A DNA stretch of 64,000 bases from Tethya wilhelma. Lineage: Eukaryota; Porifera; Demospongiae; Tethyida; Tethyidae. Made by a program: the position numbers and the translations under genes. Below, piece after piece: positions 23,896 through 36,476 of the stretch. The DNA is taken from contig CAXIPT010000001.1 of assembly GCA_964030475.1 (NCBI GenBank), forward strand, positions 253,533 through 317,532, written 5' to 3'. Within the stretch, counting starts at the first letter, position 1, and the number at the start of each line of letters is the position of its first letter. A model generated the notes under the pieces. It saw only the letters and a program-made list of their open reading frames with translations. It did no database searches and was not told the DNA's origin.

Positions 23896-23953
23896 CTAAA
23901 CACATTAGTGTGTATGTGTGTGTGTACATGATTTACATATAACATTTGTCAGN

Positions 23954-24420
23954 CTTGGACAGGAAGGGGCTGTCTATCTTGAGGTACTTGGACATCACGT
24001 AGAGGCAGAACAGGTGTCTGTCTATGCCCTCTCCTGTCATGGCCTTCTTGTAGCTCAGAGTGTGGCGCTCAGCCGCCTTATACAACAGATGCTTACGCTC
24101 CTCGTTCTAAATAAAGGAATGAACAAGAGTAAAATTGAAATTTATATAATACTTCTTCCCGCAGTGCTTACACTGGTGTTAGGGTCACACATTGCCCTCA
24201 CGAAGGCCGTGGACTCCATGGTGACTGGCCTCACCGTCTCAGTCCTCCCCTCGCGGAACAGACGGGTCATGGAAGCCTCATAAGTGAGACAGAACTTCTC
24301 CCCAGCATCCTACGAGGACACACCCACACAACTCATCAGTACCCCCTACACCCAGGGGCTCAAATAGCATGTAACAACAGATCAAGAAATTTTCTGTCAC
24401 TAACACAAGAGGTGAAAATT
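23954..24420 (-). pseudogene. stray copy of two CPT1 exons
   Basis: Starting immediately after the N at 23953, the sequence matches CPT1 positions about 12111-12625 with only scattered differences. It includes the 3' part of the CPT1 exon at 12330-12467 region, the 5' part of the exon at 11998-12264, their intron and flanking intron. Homology stops at 24420. It begins in mid-exon and has no other CPT1 exons, so it is an unmerged allelic fragment or a partial segmental duplication. Confidence 0.8.
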
Positions 24421-25927
24421 AAGGGTGGTCGGTCATAGCAACACGCGAATAGCGCGCGAAGAGCGCGGGCAGGAAAAATTGCGTCATAATTTTGTCGTTT
24501 AACATCACCACAAACCTCAACCGGAAGTATAGAATGATTGCGCATGAAGATTCTGTGCGGGATCTTACAAATAGACAGCTGGCTACTTTTTTTGTTGCTT
24601 TTTTTTACAACACAACAAGCCCTCATCAAAGAGAAAGAGATCTTCAAAAGAGGCTGACACCAGGTGGCAAATATTCAAGATGCCTGGAAGCAACAGAAAT
24701 AGTTTAACAGTACTACTATACACCTCGATAACCAGTATACTGGGTAAGTATCAAAATTGAATGGTTTGTATTCCAGAAGTATAGAGCTAGTGTAAATATT
24801 ATATCAATGCCAGAAAATAAAGTGTCTATGAACTGGCTGGCTTTCAGGTGGACCATCAAGATGACTCTGATACAGCAACAGAGCTGGATGGTATAGTATA
24901 TGAGCTGGTTTCCTAAGACCAAACAGATGGATGCTAAATCCAACTTGAAACTCAATGACGAGGAACTTCGCTGTTGAGGAGACAAAGTACGGTCCAAAAG
25001 ACTCCGAACAAGGGTGAATTTCTGCCAATATAGATTGTGGTGTACCACAAGGTAACAAGTACGATGTTGTCACTCCTACTATAAAATCTTTTAAAAAAGT
25101 ACAGAAAAGAACAACCCGACTTGTGATCAACAAAAAAAACAAACAGTATTTTATTTTGCTTACAAGATTGAGCGTATCTGTAGAATCTCTGCTGCATATT
25201 AAAAGTGCTCTGCTACTTCAAGGTGTACAGACGCCATACTGAAAGAAGAAGAATGATACAAGAAGTGAGACAAACATGCACAAGTCAAGAGTACGTACTA
25301 TCCTAAACAGCTATAGCCTGGTAATTTTTGTTGTTTTTGTTGTACACAAGTGTATATACATGTACCTCTCCATACTGTTGTTTTCTAAAAAAATCCCACT
25401 TCAAACATTCATACTTAGCACACACACAGAGTAGATGCATGCAGGAGCACACTTCATGGTAATAGTAAAGACACATGGAGTTATAGACCATACACTATAA
25501 ATTATTAGCAAATCAGTTCACTCATCACGGTACATGATAATTTGCAGTACTCTATTGGATTACCTTCCTTTCAGAACAGAACTTGAGCTAGTCCCAGAGT
25601 CTCACAGCAGTATGGAAGCATCACCAGCATGACTGAAGCTAGACAGAAGCTTGGATCTTGAGAAACCAACGACAGAGCAGTGTGACTCATTTCATCTCGG
25701 TGCTCTTCAATTAGAGAGAAAACAGTCAGTCACTTTGAGGTCAAGTTAGCAGCTTTGAGTAGACCAGTCTGACCTCCAGTAATACTTCAACCCTTTCTTT
25801 GCTTGTCACCAACCATATTTCACCTTAGCTGGCCATTCTGTAGTAGCTACCACGATCACAAAAGATTTCACTCTGATCTGCCACGTGTACAAATTATTAT
25901 CTACTCGCGTTCAATACTAAATAAACC
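24421..25927. other. no supported gene
   Basis: A locally CpG-rich patch (ACACGCGAATAGCGCGCGAA near 24442) could be a promoter, but no coding exon follows convincingly on either strand. The segment ends at the N at 25928. Confidence 0.4.
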
Positions 25928-25928
25928 N

Positions 25929-26791
25929 ATGTGCTGCATCAACAACTTGTTGAGAGTCTTGGCAAGGTGTGGAGTGCCGTTCCTCGATGCGAGAGAGGGA
26001 TAGGTCTTCCTCAGGAACCTCTGCTCATCTTGAAGGGCCTGTTCGATGCTCTTCTCATCCAGGATGTCCTGCTGGCTTCTGTTCACCACTCCAATGATGC
26101 CTAGCTTCACGGGGATCACCTTGCCTGTGAGGAGGTCAACAGCATCTGTGCCGTGGTCCATCAGGTCCAGCTTCGTACAGACGGCCAGGGTACGGTTGCC
26201 ATTGTTGTCCACCTCCCTGGCCAGCTTCAACGACTCACTGGTGGCCAGGTCAGTGTTGGCGGCGTGGACGGCTAGGATGATACACTTTGGATCGGAGATG
26301 TACTCCAGGACCATGGTGCGGATCTGGGCCTCGATGTCCTCCGGCTGGTCTCCTACAGGTACCCGGGTGATGCCGGGAAAATCGATGAGGGTCAGGTTCA
26401 AGACATGGGGAGAGTAGATCCTCAGTCGGATGGGGTCGTTGACGATTCCCTTGTTGGTTCCGGCAAGGCGGTCTGTCTCAGTCGCAATCTGATCGCGAAT
26501 CTTTGAGAAGTCCTCGATCTTCTTATCGTCATCATGAAGGAACTAGCCCCACCCCCAGCTCTCGCCAGCCTCAGCCTGACTGATGTGCACTAATTGGAGT
26601 ATCAACGGCCGACGAGTTACGATTCCTGAACCACGAGGAAGGAAGTCTCTACCGACGATATTCTCCAGGACGGAGCTCTTCCCCGTACTCTGGGTGCCGA
26701 TGACGGCTATCTGAGGGAGCTGAATGCTCTCACGACCTACAGTGTTGAACACATCTTGTAGCTTGTTTATCACTGGAATAAGTCTCTCCAT
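25929..26791 (-). CDS. DNM1L: dynamin-1-like (DRP1) GTPase, 5' part with an in-frame stop
   Basis: DRP1/DNM1L assembles on mitochondria and peroxisomes and drives their fission. Starting at ATG 26791, [19 protein letters not shown] matches DNM1L almost residue for residue. The P-loop [28 protein letters not shown], the G3 region [15 protein letters not shown]4 TKLDLMD and [16 protein letters not shown] follow, all in one exon of about 287 codons. At 26545-26543 a TAG interrupts the frame where relatives have Lys (WGKFLH; here WG-stop-FLH). The same frame continues cleanly after it. The sequence is cut by the N at 25928 soon after LLMQH, so the middle and GED domains are missing. It could be a pseudogene, a sequencing error or a defective allele. 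Confidence 0.88.
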
Positions 26792-26967
26792 CTCTCTCCG
26801 CCGTGTCTCTCTAGAAAGGTGCCCGTTGGTTGACCAGGAGACGAAGAGGAATCACAGTCTAATGACTTTGGAAACAGACGACACTCAATGGAATTGCCAA
26901 GATATTGCTGACTAAGCAAATAGGCGTGGTTTCACATCACGTGTAGCAACAAAAGAACACGTACACC

Positions 26968-27201
26968 TCAGAGAGTGAAGAGCTGTGACATGTGATGATA
27001 GAAGAGCGCCTTGCTGGTGACAGTGTTATAGTATGTACGGTAGACGAGGTCCTCCACCGCCTCCCAGTCATGGAGCCACTTATTGGAGCAGACAAGAGCG
27101 CCACCAGCCTCCCCCAGGCCATTCCAGCATCCTTGGAGCGCCGCCAATGTCACAGCCAACTCGACATGGTCGTCCAGCCTATCACCACGAAGGAGAAAGG
27201 A
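26968..27201 (-). CDS. unidentified C-terminal coding segment
   Basis: An open segment of up to 77 codons ends at TGA 26968. It contains DDHVELAVTLAALQGCWNGL and VCSNKWLHDWEAVEDLVYRT, amphipathic helical sequence with Trp and Tyr residues that looks like real protein. The only acceptor-like site (AAG at 27202) is poor. I do not recognise the family, and no upstream exon was found. It lies head-on upstream of the DNM1L start. Confidence 0.35.
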   Translation of the reverse strand, partial: SFLLRGDRLDDHVELAVTLAALQGCWNGLGEAGGALVCSNKWLHDWEAVEDLVYRTYYNTVTSKALFYHHMSQLFTL

Positions 27202-27485
27202 CTTTCATTCGACCACAGGAAATGTGTATGCTATCTTTATAGTGTAAATTGTGTCGTAGCTACACCTCATTGTGTGCTCTTTTGTCCAATTGTCCCCTCT
27301 CTGTGATGTAGTGTTGGTAGTTGAGCAGCTGTCGTGAAAGATTATAATTCGTGAAGAGTCTAAAATTAGTTTATCATCAAAAACAAGCCGCCAAACTAAT
27401 TAGTAGTGCTCTTGTAAATTGTGTCACTTCTATGTGACAAACTGGCAGCTGTCAACCACTGCCTGTGGTGCTTTGTAAGTTCTGC

Positions 27486-27755
27486 AGCCTCCTCCCCAGG
27501 CTCTCTCCCTGTGAATGTTTCCCACTCAGTGGTTGTAATTTGACATTACTAAACACTAGAAGTATTTAAACGTCAAGTGATACTGCCGGAAATTAGTTAT
27601 TTTTGTCATGCTGAAGTAAATGACAGCTGTCCTTTTCTCTGTATCACTCTGTGCCTAGTTGCCATGCTGAAGTAAAGTACCTGCCTTGCTCTATAGGAAG
27701 GAGTTAGAAAGTCTGGTATAGTGTGTATTCATGGGAGAGCCTGGGAACGTGACTA
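27486..27755. mobile_element. 270-bp MITE, CCCAGGCTCTCTCC family
   Basis: The left end AGCCTCCTCCCCAGGCTCTC is repeated inverted at the right end (GAGAGCCTGGGAACGTGACT). The same terminal motif occurs at 57069-57685 and, single-ended, near 5968. Confidence 0.65.
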
Positions 27756-28300
27756 AGTACCCTATCTGTATTATGTTGTGAGACAATGAACATCCTGCTG
27801 TGACGGCTTGGCAGTGGTTGTGGGTGTGATGTGGCATGTTAAGTTGCTTTGATGACTGACACAATTAGGAATAGTTTACCATTGTTAATTGTTCAATGAC
27901 TGTAACTGTCATTGTTGAAAATTACACCAAACCAATGCCACCATCAAACTGGAGTCCAATCAAACCACCATTACTACAGACTGTGTACACTGCCAGTCAC
28001 TGTGCTTACTTCATCTCATTTGCTGTTTCTAAAGCCACCTGGGTCTTACACCTTTGTATGGGTTCTTACCTTGATCTATATATACCAGTTACCTCAGTGT
28101 CACCTTTGAGTGAAAGAGTGAGGTCCAAGCCATTTCCTGAACACTCTAGACATCAAAGAACTGTTTTAGAGGCTCATACATCATTTCGTAGTTCTTGAGC
28201 TAGAAGTAAATGTATTCTTGGGCTTAGTATGAAATTGTTCACAAAAATTTTTTTGAGGAATATGCACACTTTACCCATCAGTCCTTTCATAGTGTGTGTG
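27756..28300. other. no supported gene
   Basis: Upstream side of the ZFC3H1-like gene. Its first exon or exons should be in this direction but could not be recognised. Confidence 0.35.
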
Positions 28301-28490
28301 CCGTATAGCGGGAAATTTTCATATGGTGCTTACTTTCGTATTTTTCGTATGCCATTTGAATATACAAAAACTAAAACTGCGACAATCTAACTTCTGCATT
28401 ATGTGCAAATTACGAAATTTATATCTATGAAAGCACTCTTTTACCAATTTATATGAAATTTGAACTACGAAAAATTCCCCCTATACAGTA
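28301..28490. mobile_element. 190-bp TIR element, CCGTATAGCGGGAAATTTTC family
   Basis: The left end CCGTATAGCGGGAAATTTTC pairs with the right end GAAAAATTCCCCCTATACAG; the interior is AT-rich with further inverted patches. It is a relative of 11752-11908. Confidence 0.65.
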
Positions 28491-28587
28491 TGTGTGCGTG
28501 CGTGTGAGAGAGAGGATCCGTCCGTTAGTCTCGTTTGTCTATTGTACATTGAATCTCCACATGTATATTTGTATGTATGTATTTCAG

Positions 28588-31500
28588 TGTCTTCAGAAGC
28601 AGCTGGCCAGTTGCTGGCACATGCTCTCTTAGCGGAGGCAATGGTTACTCCCAGTGCCAACCATCCTTCTTCTTCTTCTTTCCATCCTCCACCCCACCAC
28701 GCCCACCCCGTCCATCATGGCAGTGATTGGAGCCACAGCAGTGGTCCCAGTGAGAGGCGCCTCCCCCCTCTGATGTCTGTCGGGGGATCACTACCTCCTA
28801 GACCAACCCCTCTCTTTCCCAACCTCGAGCCTGCAGCCAGTCTTAGGTCCAGCTCTCTCTTGTCAAGAGCACAAGGAAGATTAGACAGAGATGTACCAAG
28901 TGGTAGTCGACTGCAAGACGGTTCGGTGTCCATCTTTGATCATCCCAGTGGTCGATCCTACGAATCAGCTCCCCCTCATCTTGACAGAGAGTCCAGTGGA
29001 TGGTCCTCAGCACCTCATGGTTCAACTCGTGATAGAGCTGTCGAGAGAAATAGAGAGCGAGACAGAGATTACAGTGAGACCAGCAGAGATTACAGTGAGA
29101 CAGGCCGAGATTACAGTGAGACAAGCAGAGATTACAGTGAGACAAGCAGAGATTACAGTGAGACAGGCCGAGATTACAGTGAGAGAGACAGAGATTACAG
29201 AGAGACAGGCAGAGATTACAGTGAGGGAGACAGAAGGTATAGTGAGAAAGACAGAGGATATACTGAGAGAGATAGGGAGAGAACCAGTAGTCGTGGGACT
29301 GCTACACGAAGAGATATTTCTCCCTCAACCTCTTCCAAATCCTCACCATCCAGTAGTAGATCAGGAGAACACAGAGAGAGGAAACGCAGCGATGAGAGAC
29401 ACCCCAAGAGGCTGGAAGAGAAGAGCAGGCTGCTGGGAGATAGACTGCAAGACAAGATGAAAGACAGGGGCCGATTGAGTGAAAGGTTGGAAGACAGGAG
29501 CCGTCAAAGTAGTAAATTGGAAGACAAAGGTCGATTGAGTAGTAGGTTTGAAGGCAGGTCCAGACATTCTGAGGACAGTAGCCGACACAGTGAGAGAGCA
29601 GAGGGAAAGGGACGAAACAGTGAGAAGTCCCAAGAGAGGGGTCGACTGAGGGACAAGCTAGAAGAAAGAGGCAAACATGGTGAAGGCAGGGATAGGCTCG
29701 CAGGCAGTAGACTGGAGTCACAGGGTAAGAGCCCCAAGCAGCGTCCCCACGGCAACGCTACTAGTCCACCAAAGAATCACTCCTCGAGACCAAAGGGTCG
29801 TGAAGCTACCAGTGGGCTTGGTGAACCGGAACGTGTGTTGGAGGTGAGAGAGGATCCGCTAGCCTCTCTCAGCCACATGGAGGCTCGTCTGGGTCCTCCC
29901 CCGGCAGTCACTGATCGTCTTGGACCAGCGCCTGACGTCCAGTCCCGGCTGGGGCCAGTTGTACCCCGGCTACCAGACCTACGGCAGGAGATTGAAGAGA
30001 AGAGATGGTGTGAGGGTCATTCCAGGGTCTCTCCAACGTCTGAGTTCCTCTCTAGCTCCCTGGGAAGCATTGGTGCTGTGTCCACACTGGAGTCTGACAT
30101 GGGCCTGGAGGTGGAGCCTTCCATGTTGCCATCGCCACACACATCTCCCATGGGAAGCCAGCGACTCTGGAGCCCACCCTCAGGCATCACTGCTCCTCGA
30201 ACCATCACAGCTCCTCTAGCTGATACCATTTGTCCTCCAGTGAATGACACAGCTCCTTCTCTAATGAATATCACTGCCCCTCCTCAATCAAGAACTGTAC
30301 TGCCAAGAGCTTTACCACCCCTTTCAGCTGCTGTTGTTTCTCCTTCTGCGAATTTTCCATCTAATCCTCCATCAAATGTCATTCCTCCTCCACCCCCTCG
30401 AACTATTCCTCCACCACCCCCTCGAACTATTCCTCCACCACCCCCTCGAAATATTCCTCCTCCACCCCCTCGAAATGTTCCTCCTCCACCCCCTCGAACC
30501 ATTCCTCCTCCACGCCCTCGAACCATTCCTCCACCACCCCCTCGAAATGTTCCTCCTCCACCCCCTCGAACCATTCCTCCTCCACCCCCTCGAACCATTC
30601 CTCCACCATCCCCTCAAAATATTCCTCCTCCACCCCCTCAAACCATTCCTCCTCAACCCCCTCGAAATATTCCTCCTCCACCCCCTCGAAATCCTCCTCC
30701 CCCTCAAAGTATGTCTGCTCCTACACGAGATGTTCCAGCACCATCATCTGGTGTGATGGCTCTTCCATCTGCTGTTTCACAGAACGTGACTGCTTCTTCA
30801 GCTGAGGTTATAATTCCTCCATCAAACAATGCTGCTCTTAGTGGTGCAGTACCTCGACCGCCTCCTTCATCCTCATCCCGTCATCCCTCCCGTGGCTCCT
30901 CCATCTCCAGAGGGAGCACTCCGAGGGAAATGAGTGTCACTCCAACTCTCCCCCCTGCTATCCCCCTGCTAATGATCCCCCATCCCTCAGAATATCAGCC
31001 CCCTCATCTCTCCATCGTCCCCCTAACACCTACTGGCTTGGCCTCACAGCCCAACAACAGTCTACCATTTGAGTTTGACCACTCCACCCACCCTCCCCCT
31101 CCACGGAGGGACTTTGGCTCACGTCTGGAGGTGGTGGAAACCAGCAACCCCGACGTGTACGCTGTGTCTGATGATGAGTCAGCACTGGTCATTGATGTCG
31201 ACACTACCAACAAGAAGAACAGCACTCGATCTCTCTCTCCCAAAGAGGAACTGGTTATCGACTCAAAAGAGAAAAGCAAAGACTCGCCACAACCCCCTAC
31301 CTTGATGGCCTCTTCCACCCCCCCTGCTGTGGTGTCAATGTCCCCCCTCTCGAGGGTCCAGCTCCGCTCCTTCACTATCCCTGCTCTGGAGAAGATGAGC
31401 CCCACCCCCTCCTGTGGCTATCGCTCTGCCACACCCAGCAGTGTCTTCTCTCAGGACTCAGACTCACAGTCCTCTCAAGACCAGAGGGCAGCGATCATGA

Positions 31501-34500
31501 AGACTCCAAAACGAGCCAACACTATTCTTGGCGACCCCCTTGTCTTTCTGCTGGACTCCTCCACGCCCTCGGAGTGCCCCACCCTCCTGGCCAGGTTTTT
31601 TGAGGCCGTCACTGCCATCCACAGGCTGTGCAAAGTGAAGGTGGGAAGGGTGTGTGCTTTCAACTACCTTGTGCCCTACTTCCAGGATGTCTTCAAGGGG
31701 TTTGTGACGGGTACCTTGAAGGAGAGGCCTCTGAAGCCCACCCTCCTCTATGAACGTGAGCTGGCCCACCTGCGCACCATCTGTAAGAACAATGTGGAGA
31801 AATGGAAGCAACAGTTGAACACGTACAACCTCATCACCAACGGCCTGCCTCGCATCAAGGCCACCATGGAGCAGTTCCTCATTCGACACAATCTCATCCC
31901 TCAGGTTAGTGGTTCAAAGGTCAAGATGATTGCAGCCACTGCTCTCTCTCCGACCAAACCTCTAGCTGTAGCAGAGGCTAGTTCTGAGCCCTCCAGGGAA
32001 GAAACTAAACGGTATGAAAGTGGTGGTGATCTCTCAAGAGAGGCTCTCCTCACATCATCTACAATTGCTCGGACTGAGAAGACAGAGGGTGATAAGGACT
32101 CTCCACATCACACCTATGGTGAGCCATCTGGTAAGCAGCCATCTTTGACCAAACCATCTCAATCTCCTGGCAGTGTCAAAGCTGTCAAACCACAGAGCCC
32201 CTCCTCTGCCCACAAGTCAGTGAAAGATGATGCAAGGCCAGTTATGAAGACATCTCCATCTGCCAAGGTGAACCAGGCCTCACCAGCTCCCTGTAGTTCA
32301 ACTGCCAGCAAGAACCCTCCTGTTTCTACTGAGAACATCACCTCAAAATCAGTGGTAAAGAAACTGCCAGACTCCAAAGCTGACAGGCTTGCGAGGTCGT
32401 TCCTTGGTCGTTTGTTTGTCTCCGAGTTGTGTAAGGACCAGGAGGGAAGTCTCTTCAAGGAGCTCTTTGATTCAGCAGTCAAGATTTATGACTGCATCAA
32501 ATGGAAGAGAGGAAGCAGGTCCTGTTCGGAGTACTTCATCCCTATCTTCAAGAAGGCCTACCCTGGGTTTGTCGTGGGCCGGCTGACGGACACCACCCTG
32601 CCCAGTACACCCAAGGTCCTCTTCAAACAAGAGCTGACCAATCTTAAGAATACTTGTGGGAATGATGTGAAAATGTGGCAACAAAAAATTCAAGAGTATG
32701 TTTCCACGACGGCAACTCTACCGAAGACCAAACTCAACTTCACAAAGTTTCTTCAAGACAATGAGAAGCTTGTACAAGGCACCCACTTACGAAACAGACT
32801 CTTTGTCCCATCTCACAGTTCAGACAGTTCACCCCTTGCTCCAACTAATATCGCTGATGTTCAAGTGACCATGTTCCTTCCTCTGACCAGTGAGTCTCGG
32901 ACAGAGCCCCCTGGACGAGGGGCAGGTGGACAGCCCTCCTCCACACCGCTGGTGGTGCAGTCTCCCAAACCAACACAGCACACCTACTCCAGTGCCACTC
33001 CTCCTATCCGGTCACCACTGCCTACTGCCACACTGAACATCCATGAGCAGTCGGCCTTCAGTGTTGTGCCTTCTAATGTGAGACCACCTCAAGATAAACC
33101 TGGAGCTGGTCCCTCTGGGGTGGGTCATGATGTCATAGACCTAACTGCTGTCAGTGATAGTGAACCAGCTGGCTCTCCTACTGGGGGTCATGCTATACCT
33201 CAGCAGAGTAAGGAAGTTATTAACTCAGGGGCTCCCTCTCAATCAATTAACTCTGCGGCTACCTTTCAATCAATCAATTCAGATGCAAACTCTCAACTTA
33301 TTAGCTCAGGGGCTCCTTCTCGACCAATTATATCAGGGGTTCCTTCTCAACTAGAGGCTTCTCTGCCAATTAACTCAGGGGCTCCCTCTCAACCAAGTAC
33401 CACCAATCAAACTGTCTATATTGAAGACAGCTCAACATGCAGCACTCCTCCTGTGGAGTTCATGGTCATTGACTCCTATGATTCACAAGACTCTGAGGTC
33501 AGAGAGGTCATGAGCCACACCACCTCTGAGAGGACTCTGTCTGCAGGTGAAGCGTCGGTCAGAAGGGAGGACCAGGAGAGTGGTCCCAAGGAGGCTTTTT
33601 ACAAGGCAGATACTCTCACAGTGTCACAACCACCTTCCTCGGCTTCTCCCAATGGTCGCAGTGTTTCTACTCCTACCAGTGGTGAGATAGCTGCCTCAGT
33701 GCAACGTGAAGACACTCCTCCAGAGGAGTCGACCCCTCGAGATGATGCCAGTATCAGCTCTGGAGAGATTGTCTCCTCCTCCAGCCAGGAAGAGGACGGT
33801 CTGAGTCCGGGGGAGATAGTCAGCTCCTCCCCTTCCCCTCCCCCCTCTACTCTGGCCGAGAAGATAGCTGCTAAGAACAAATTATTAGAAAGACTGGGAG
33901 GAAGTGATCCACTGTCTAGTCACTACCGCTACAGCTACCAGATGTCCTATTCCACCCACTCCCCTCCTAGGCACAGATATCGCTCATCATATAGGCCATC
34001 TAGATATCGCCGGTCAAGATCCAGAGATAGACGGTCAAAATCACGAGACAGAAGGTCAAGATCCCGAGACAGAAGGTCAAGATCCCGAGATAGATCACGA
34101 TCACGTGATAGGAAATCTAGGTCACGTGACAGGAAGTCTAGGTCACGTGATAGGCGACCTAGGTCTAAGAGATCATGGTCTTACAGTAGAAGGTCCAATA
34201 GAAGGTCCAGATCACGTGATCGAAGGTCAAGATCACGTGACAAGAGGTCAATGTCATGTGACAAACCAAAGACATCCCAATCTCTAGAGAGTCGGTCACC
34301 ATCATCAGCCAACTCCGTGGAGGATCTGGAAATCCTTGAACTGAAGAGAAAGGCCATCATATCAATGATTGCAAAGGAGCCTTCCACTGCCACGCCTCCA
34401 CTGGACCACGCCCCTCCCACCAAACACACCCCTGTTGATGGAGCCATGAAGAGTCTACCCCCACCACCTCTGATAACACCGGCTGATCTGGTCAGGGACA

Positions 34501-36476
34501 GAGGGGAGGGAGGGGTCGTGGATATGGACATCTGCTCAATCTCATCAGCTGAAGAGTACAAGAGGAGTCCAGAGAGAGGCACCCTAGGGAAAGATGGAAG
34601 AGCTGCTCCTAACCTTGGCTCCATCTCATCAGTGGAGGCAGAGAGAAGTGAAATGGCTGCTAGTGATGAGAGTGAAAGGAAGGCTGCTCCTGTGGAGACA
34701 GACCTCCGTTCAACATTGTCCATGGATGGCGACCCACAGGATCCACTGAGAGTGGAGGTGGATGGTTGTGTGGAGGAGACAAGAAAGGGTACACCCATTG
34801 AGAGACCCATTTGTCAAATAAAGACACTTGATAATGAAGAGATGGTGAAGGCCATTGGAAGAGAAGAGAGCTCCAGAGAGAAGATGCCTGAAGTCAAGGT
34901 AGGCATAGTCGTCACCATGGAGAGAGACAAGGAGGACCAAGGTGAAGGCCATCAACCATTGGATGGTGGTGGTTGTGGTGTGGTGTCAAGGAGGACAGAA
35001 GCCAAGAAGGTAAGTGACCTAGGCCGGAGGAAGGAGCCCTCCCCTGCTCTGACTGTGGTACGACAGACCAAGACCAGACAGTCATCCAGCTTGAGTCCTG
35101 CACTGTCTCCAAGTCCGGTTCCCAGTTCACCTAGTCAGCATCCCATTCCCAGTCCACCTAGTCAGCGTCCCATTTCTCGACCAAGTTCTTCCAAGGGTAG
35201 AGATGCAGCCAAGAGTGAGAACCAGGCAAAAAAGACAGTTCCTGAGCCACCCTCTCGGTCTGTGAAGGTGAGGTACATGTACTGTGAAGTTGTCTATAGA
35301 TGTGGTAAATACCGTAGATCAGAAATACTGCTAGAATCTTTCGCTTGCTTAATTTTTATCTTTTTGATCAATTCAGTAAAGATCGCCATTATACATTGTA
35401 AGCTTGGCAAAAAATTTTCCAACCTACAGTACTAGTAGTAGATAATGATATGACTTTGTGTGTGTACAGATCATCCCCAGCAAGAAGGAGACGTGGGACA
35501 TCCAGCCGTTTCACATCATCAGCAGTGGTGTTGAGTCTGACAGTGAGGAGGGGGAGGGAGGGGGTGGGGAGCAGACCAGTGAGCCCATCTCTGACATCAG
35601 CAAGTTCCTCCTCAGAGTCAGGAAGGAGACTGAGGTGAGCCTCTCTTTGCGGGCAGAGAGATCTAGTTGTATTCATTTGAGCCTTCGTTTTCTATTACTT
35701 GGCCATATATCCATCAATTTCAATATTTCAAAAGCCATTACATAGATTCAAGCTATTTTAATAATATCCCTTTACCCGGGTAGCTCTAAAACCACACCCA
35801 TCAATCATATCCTATTGCTGAACAAAATAATTATACTGTTCATTATGTAGAACTAGTAGACTGGTAATCTTTATCCTATCTGGTTGTGTGGTTTTTTTTT
35901 GCCTTCTCATTCTTCGATCCCTTTTTCTTTTTCTCTGCGCTGATTGGATTATCATCAGTTAATGTTTATAGAATTTCCACTGTTTGAGAAGTTATCTCCA
36001 TCTCTATTCAAATGTGTGCTGACCACCGTGTCATTATGTCATCATCAATGTCTACAGGTACAGATCAGTTCCAAGGTGGAGCCTGAGAAGAAGCCTCCCT
36101 CCCACCACGGCCTGGAGGTCCCCAGTCCCATCGCTGCCCTGCCTCCCGCCAAGAGGAAGGAATACATCCGACTACAGCAGCAGCTGGCTCTGCACAAGAA
36201 GAAGAAGAAAGCCTCCACCAAAAGTCGTAGCAACTCCTTACCTCAGCTGCACTCCTTCAAGAGGAAGGTGTCGACCTCCTCTCTGGTGAGCAGCTGTGAG
36301 GGGGACACCAAGCCATCTGTGAGGAGGGGTGCTACTGAAGGCAGCACCAAGAGGGGGAAACGCCCCAGGCAGCATGATGGACCTACCCAACACCCTCCTT
36401 CAAAGATGCTCCGTGTTGAGGAGAGTAGGGCAGAGGCTGAGAGAGCCACCTGCCAGAGCACACTTATCAAATACAG
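28588..36476 (+). CDS. ZFC3H1: ZFC3H1-like protein, N-terminal half
   Basis: ZFC3H1 is a large nuclear protein that links polyadenylated nuclear RNA to the exosome (PAXT connection with MTR4). One 6.7-kb exon (28588-35267) is followed by 35470-35634 and 36058-36476, all in phase. The first in-frame Met inside the big exon is at 28641; an upstream start exon is likely because a TTTCAG acceptor precedes 28588. In order: Arg/Asp repeats (DYSETSR units), a Pro-Arg repeat (IPPPPPRT units), two related ~120-residue helical domains (about 31500-31905 and 32380-32790), an acidic/Ser-rich stretch, and an RS/RD tract (33995-34260). The last two exons match human ZFC3H1 around SGVESDSEEGE, LPPAKRKEYIRLQQQLA and SKMLRVEES. 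The gene runs into the N at 36757. Its zinc-finger half is on the other strand at 37255-40015. Confidence 0.75.
29062..29240 (+). repeat. coding minisatellite, DYSET-type repeats
   Basis: About seven tandem 24-bp units (AGAGATTACAGTGAGACAGG variants) encode RDYSETSR/GRDYSET in the ZFC3H1-like exon. Confidence 0.9.
30382..30692 (+). repeat. coding minisatellite, Pro-rich 24-bp units
   Basis: About 13 tandem copies of a 24-bp unit (ATTCCTCCTCCACCCCCTCG plus 4 bases) encode IPPPPPRT/N repeats in frame. Confidence 0.92.

Noticed and set aside
24716..25197. Several 80-112-codon minus-strand frames
   Set aside because: AT-rich, mutually overlapping, no domain signature or splice sites.
30284..30756. 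Gly- or Glu-rich frames antisense to, and Leu/His-rich frames alongside, the Pro repeats
   Set aside because: They are shadows of the 24-bp coding repeat of the ZFC3H1-like exon.
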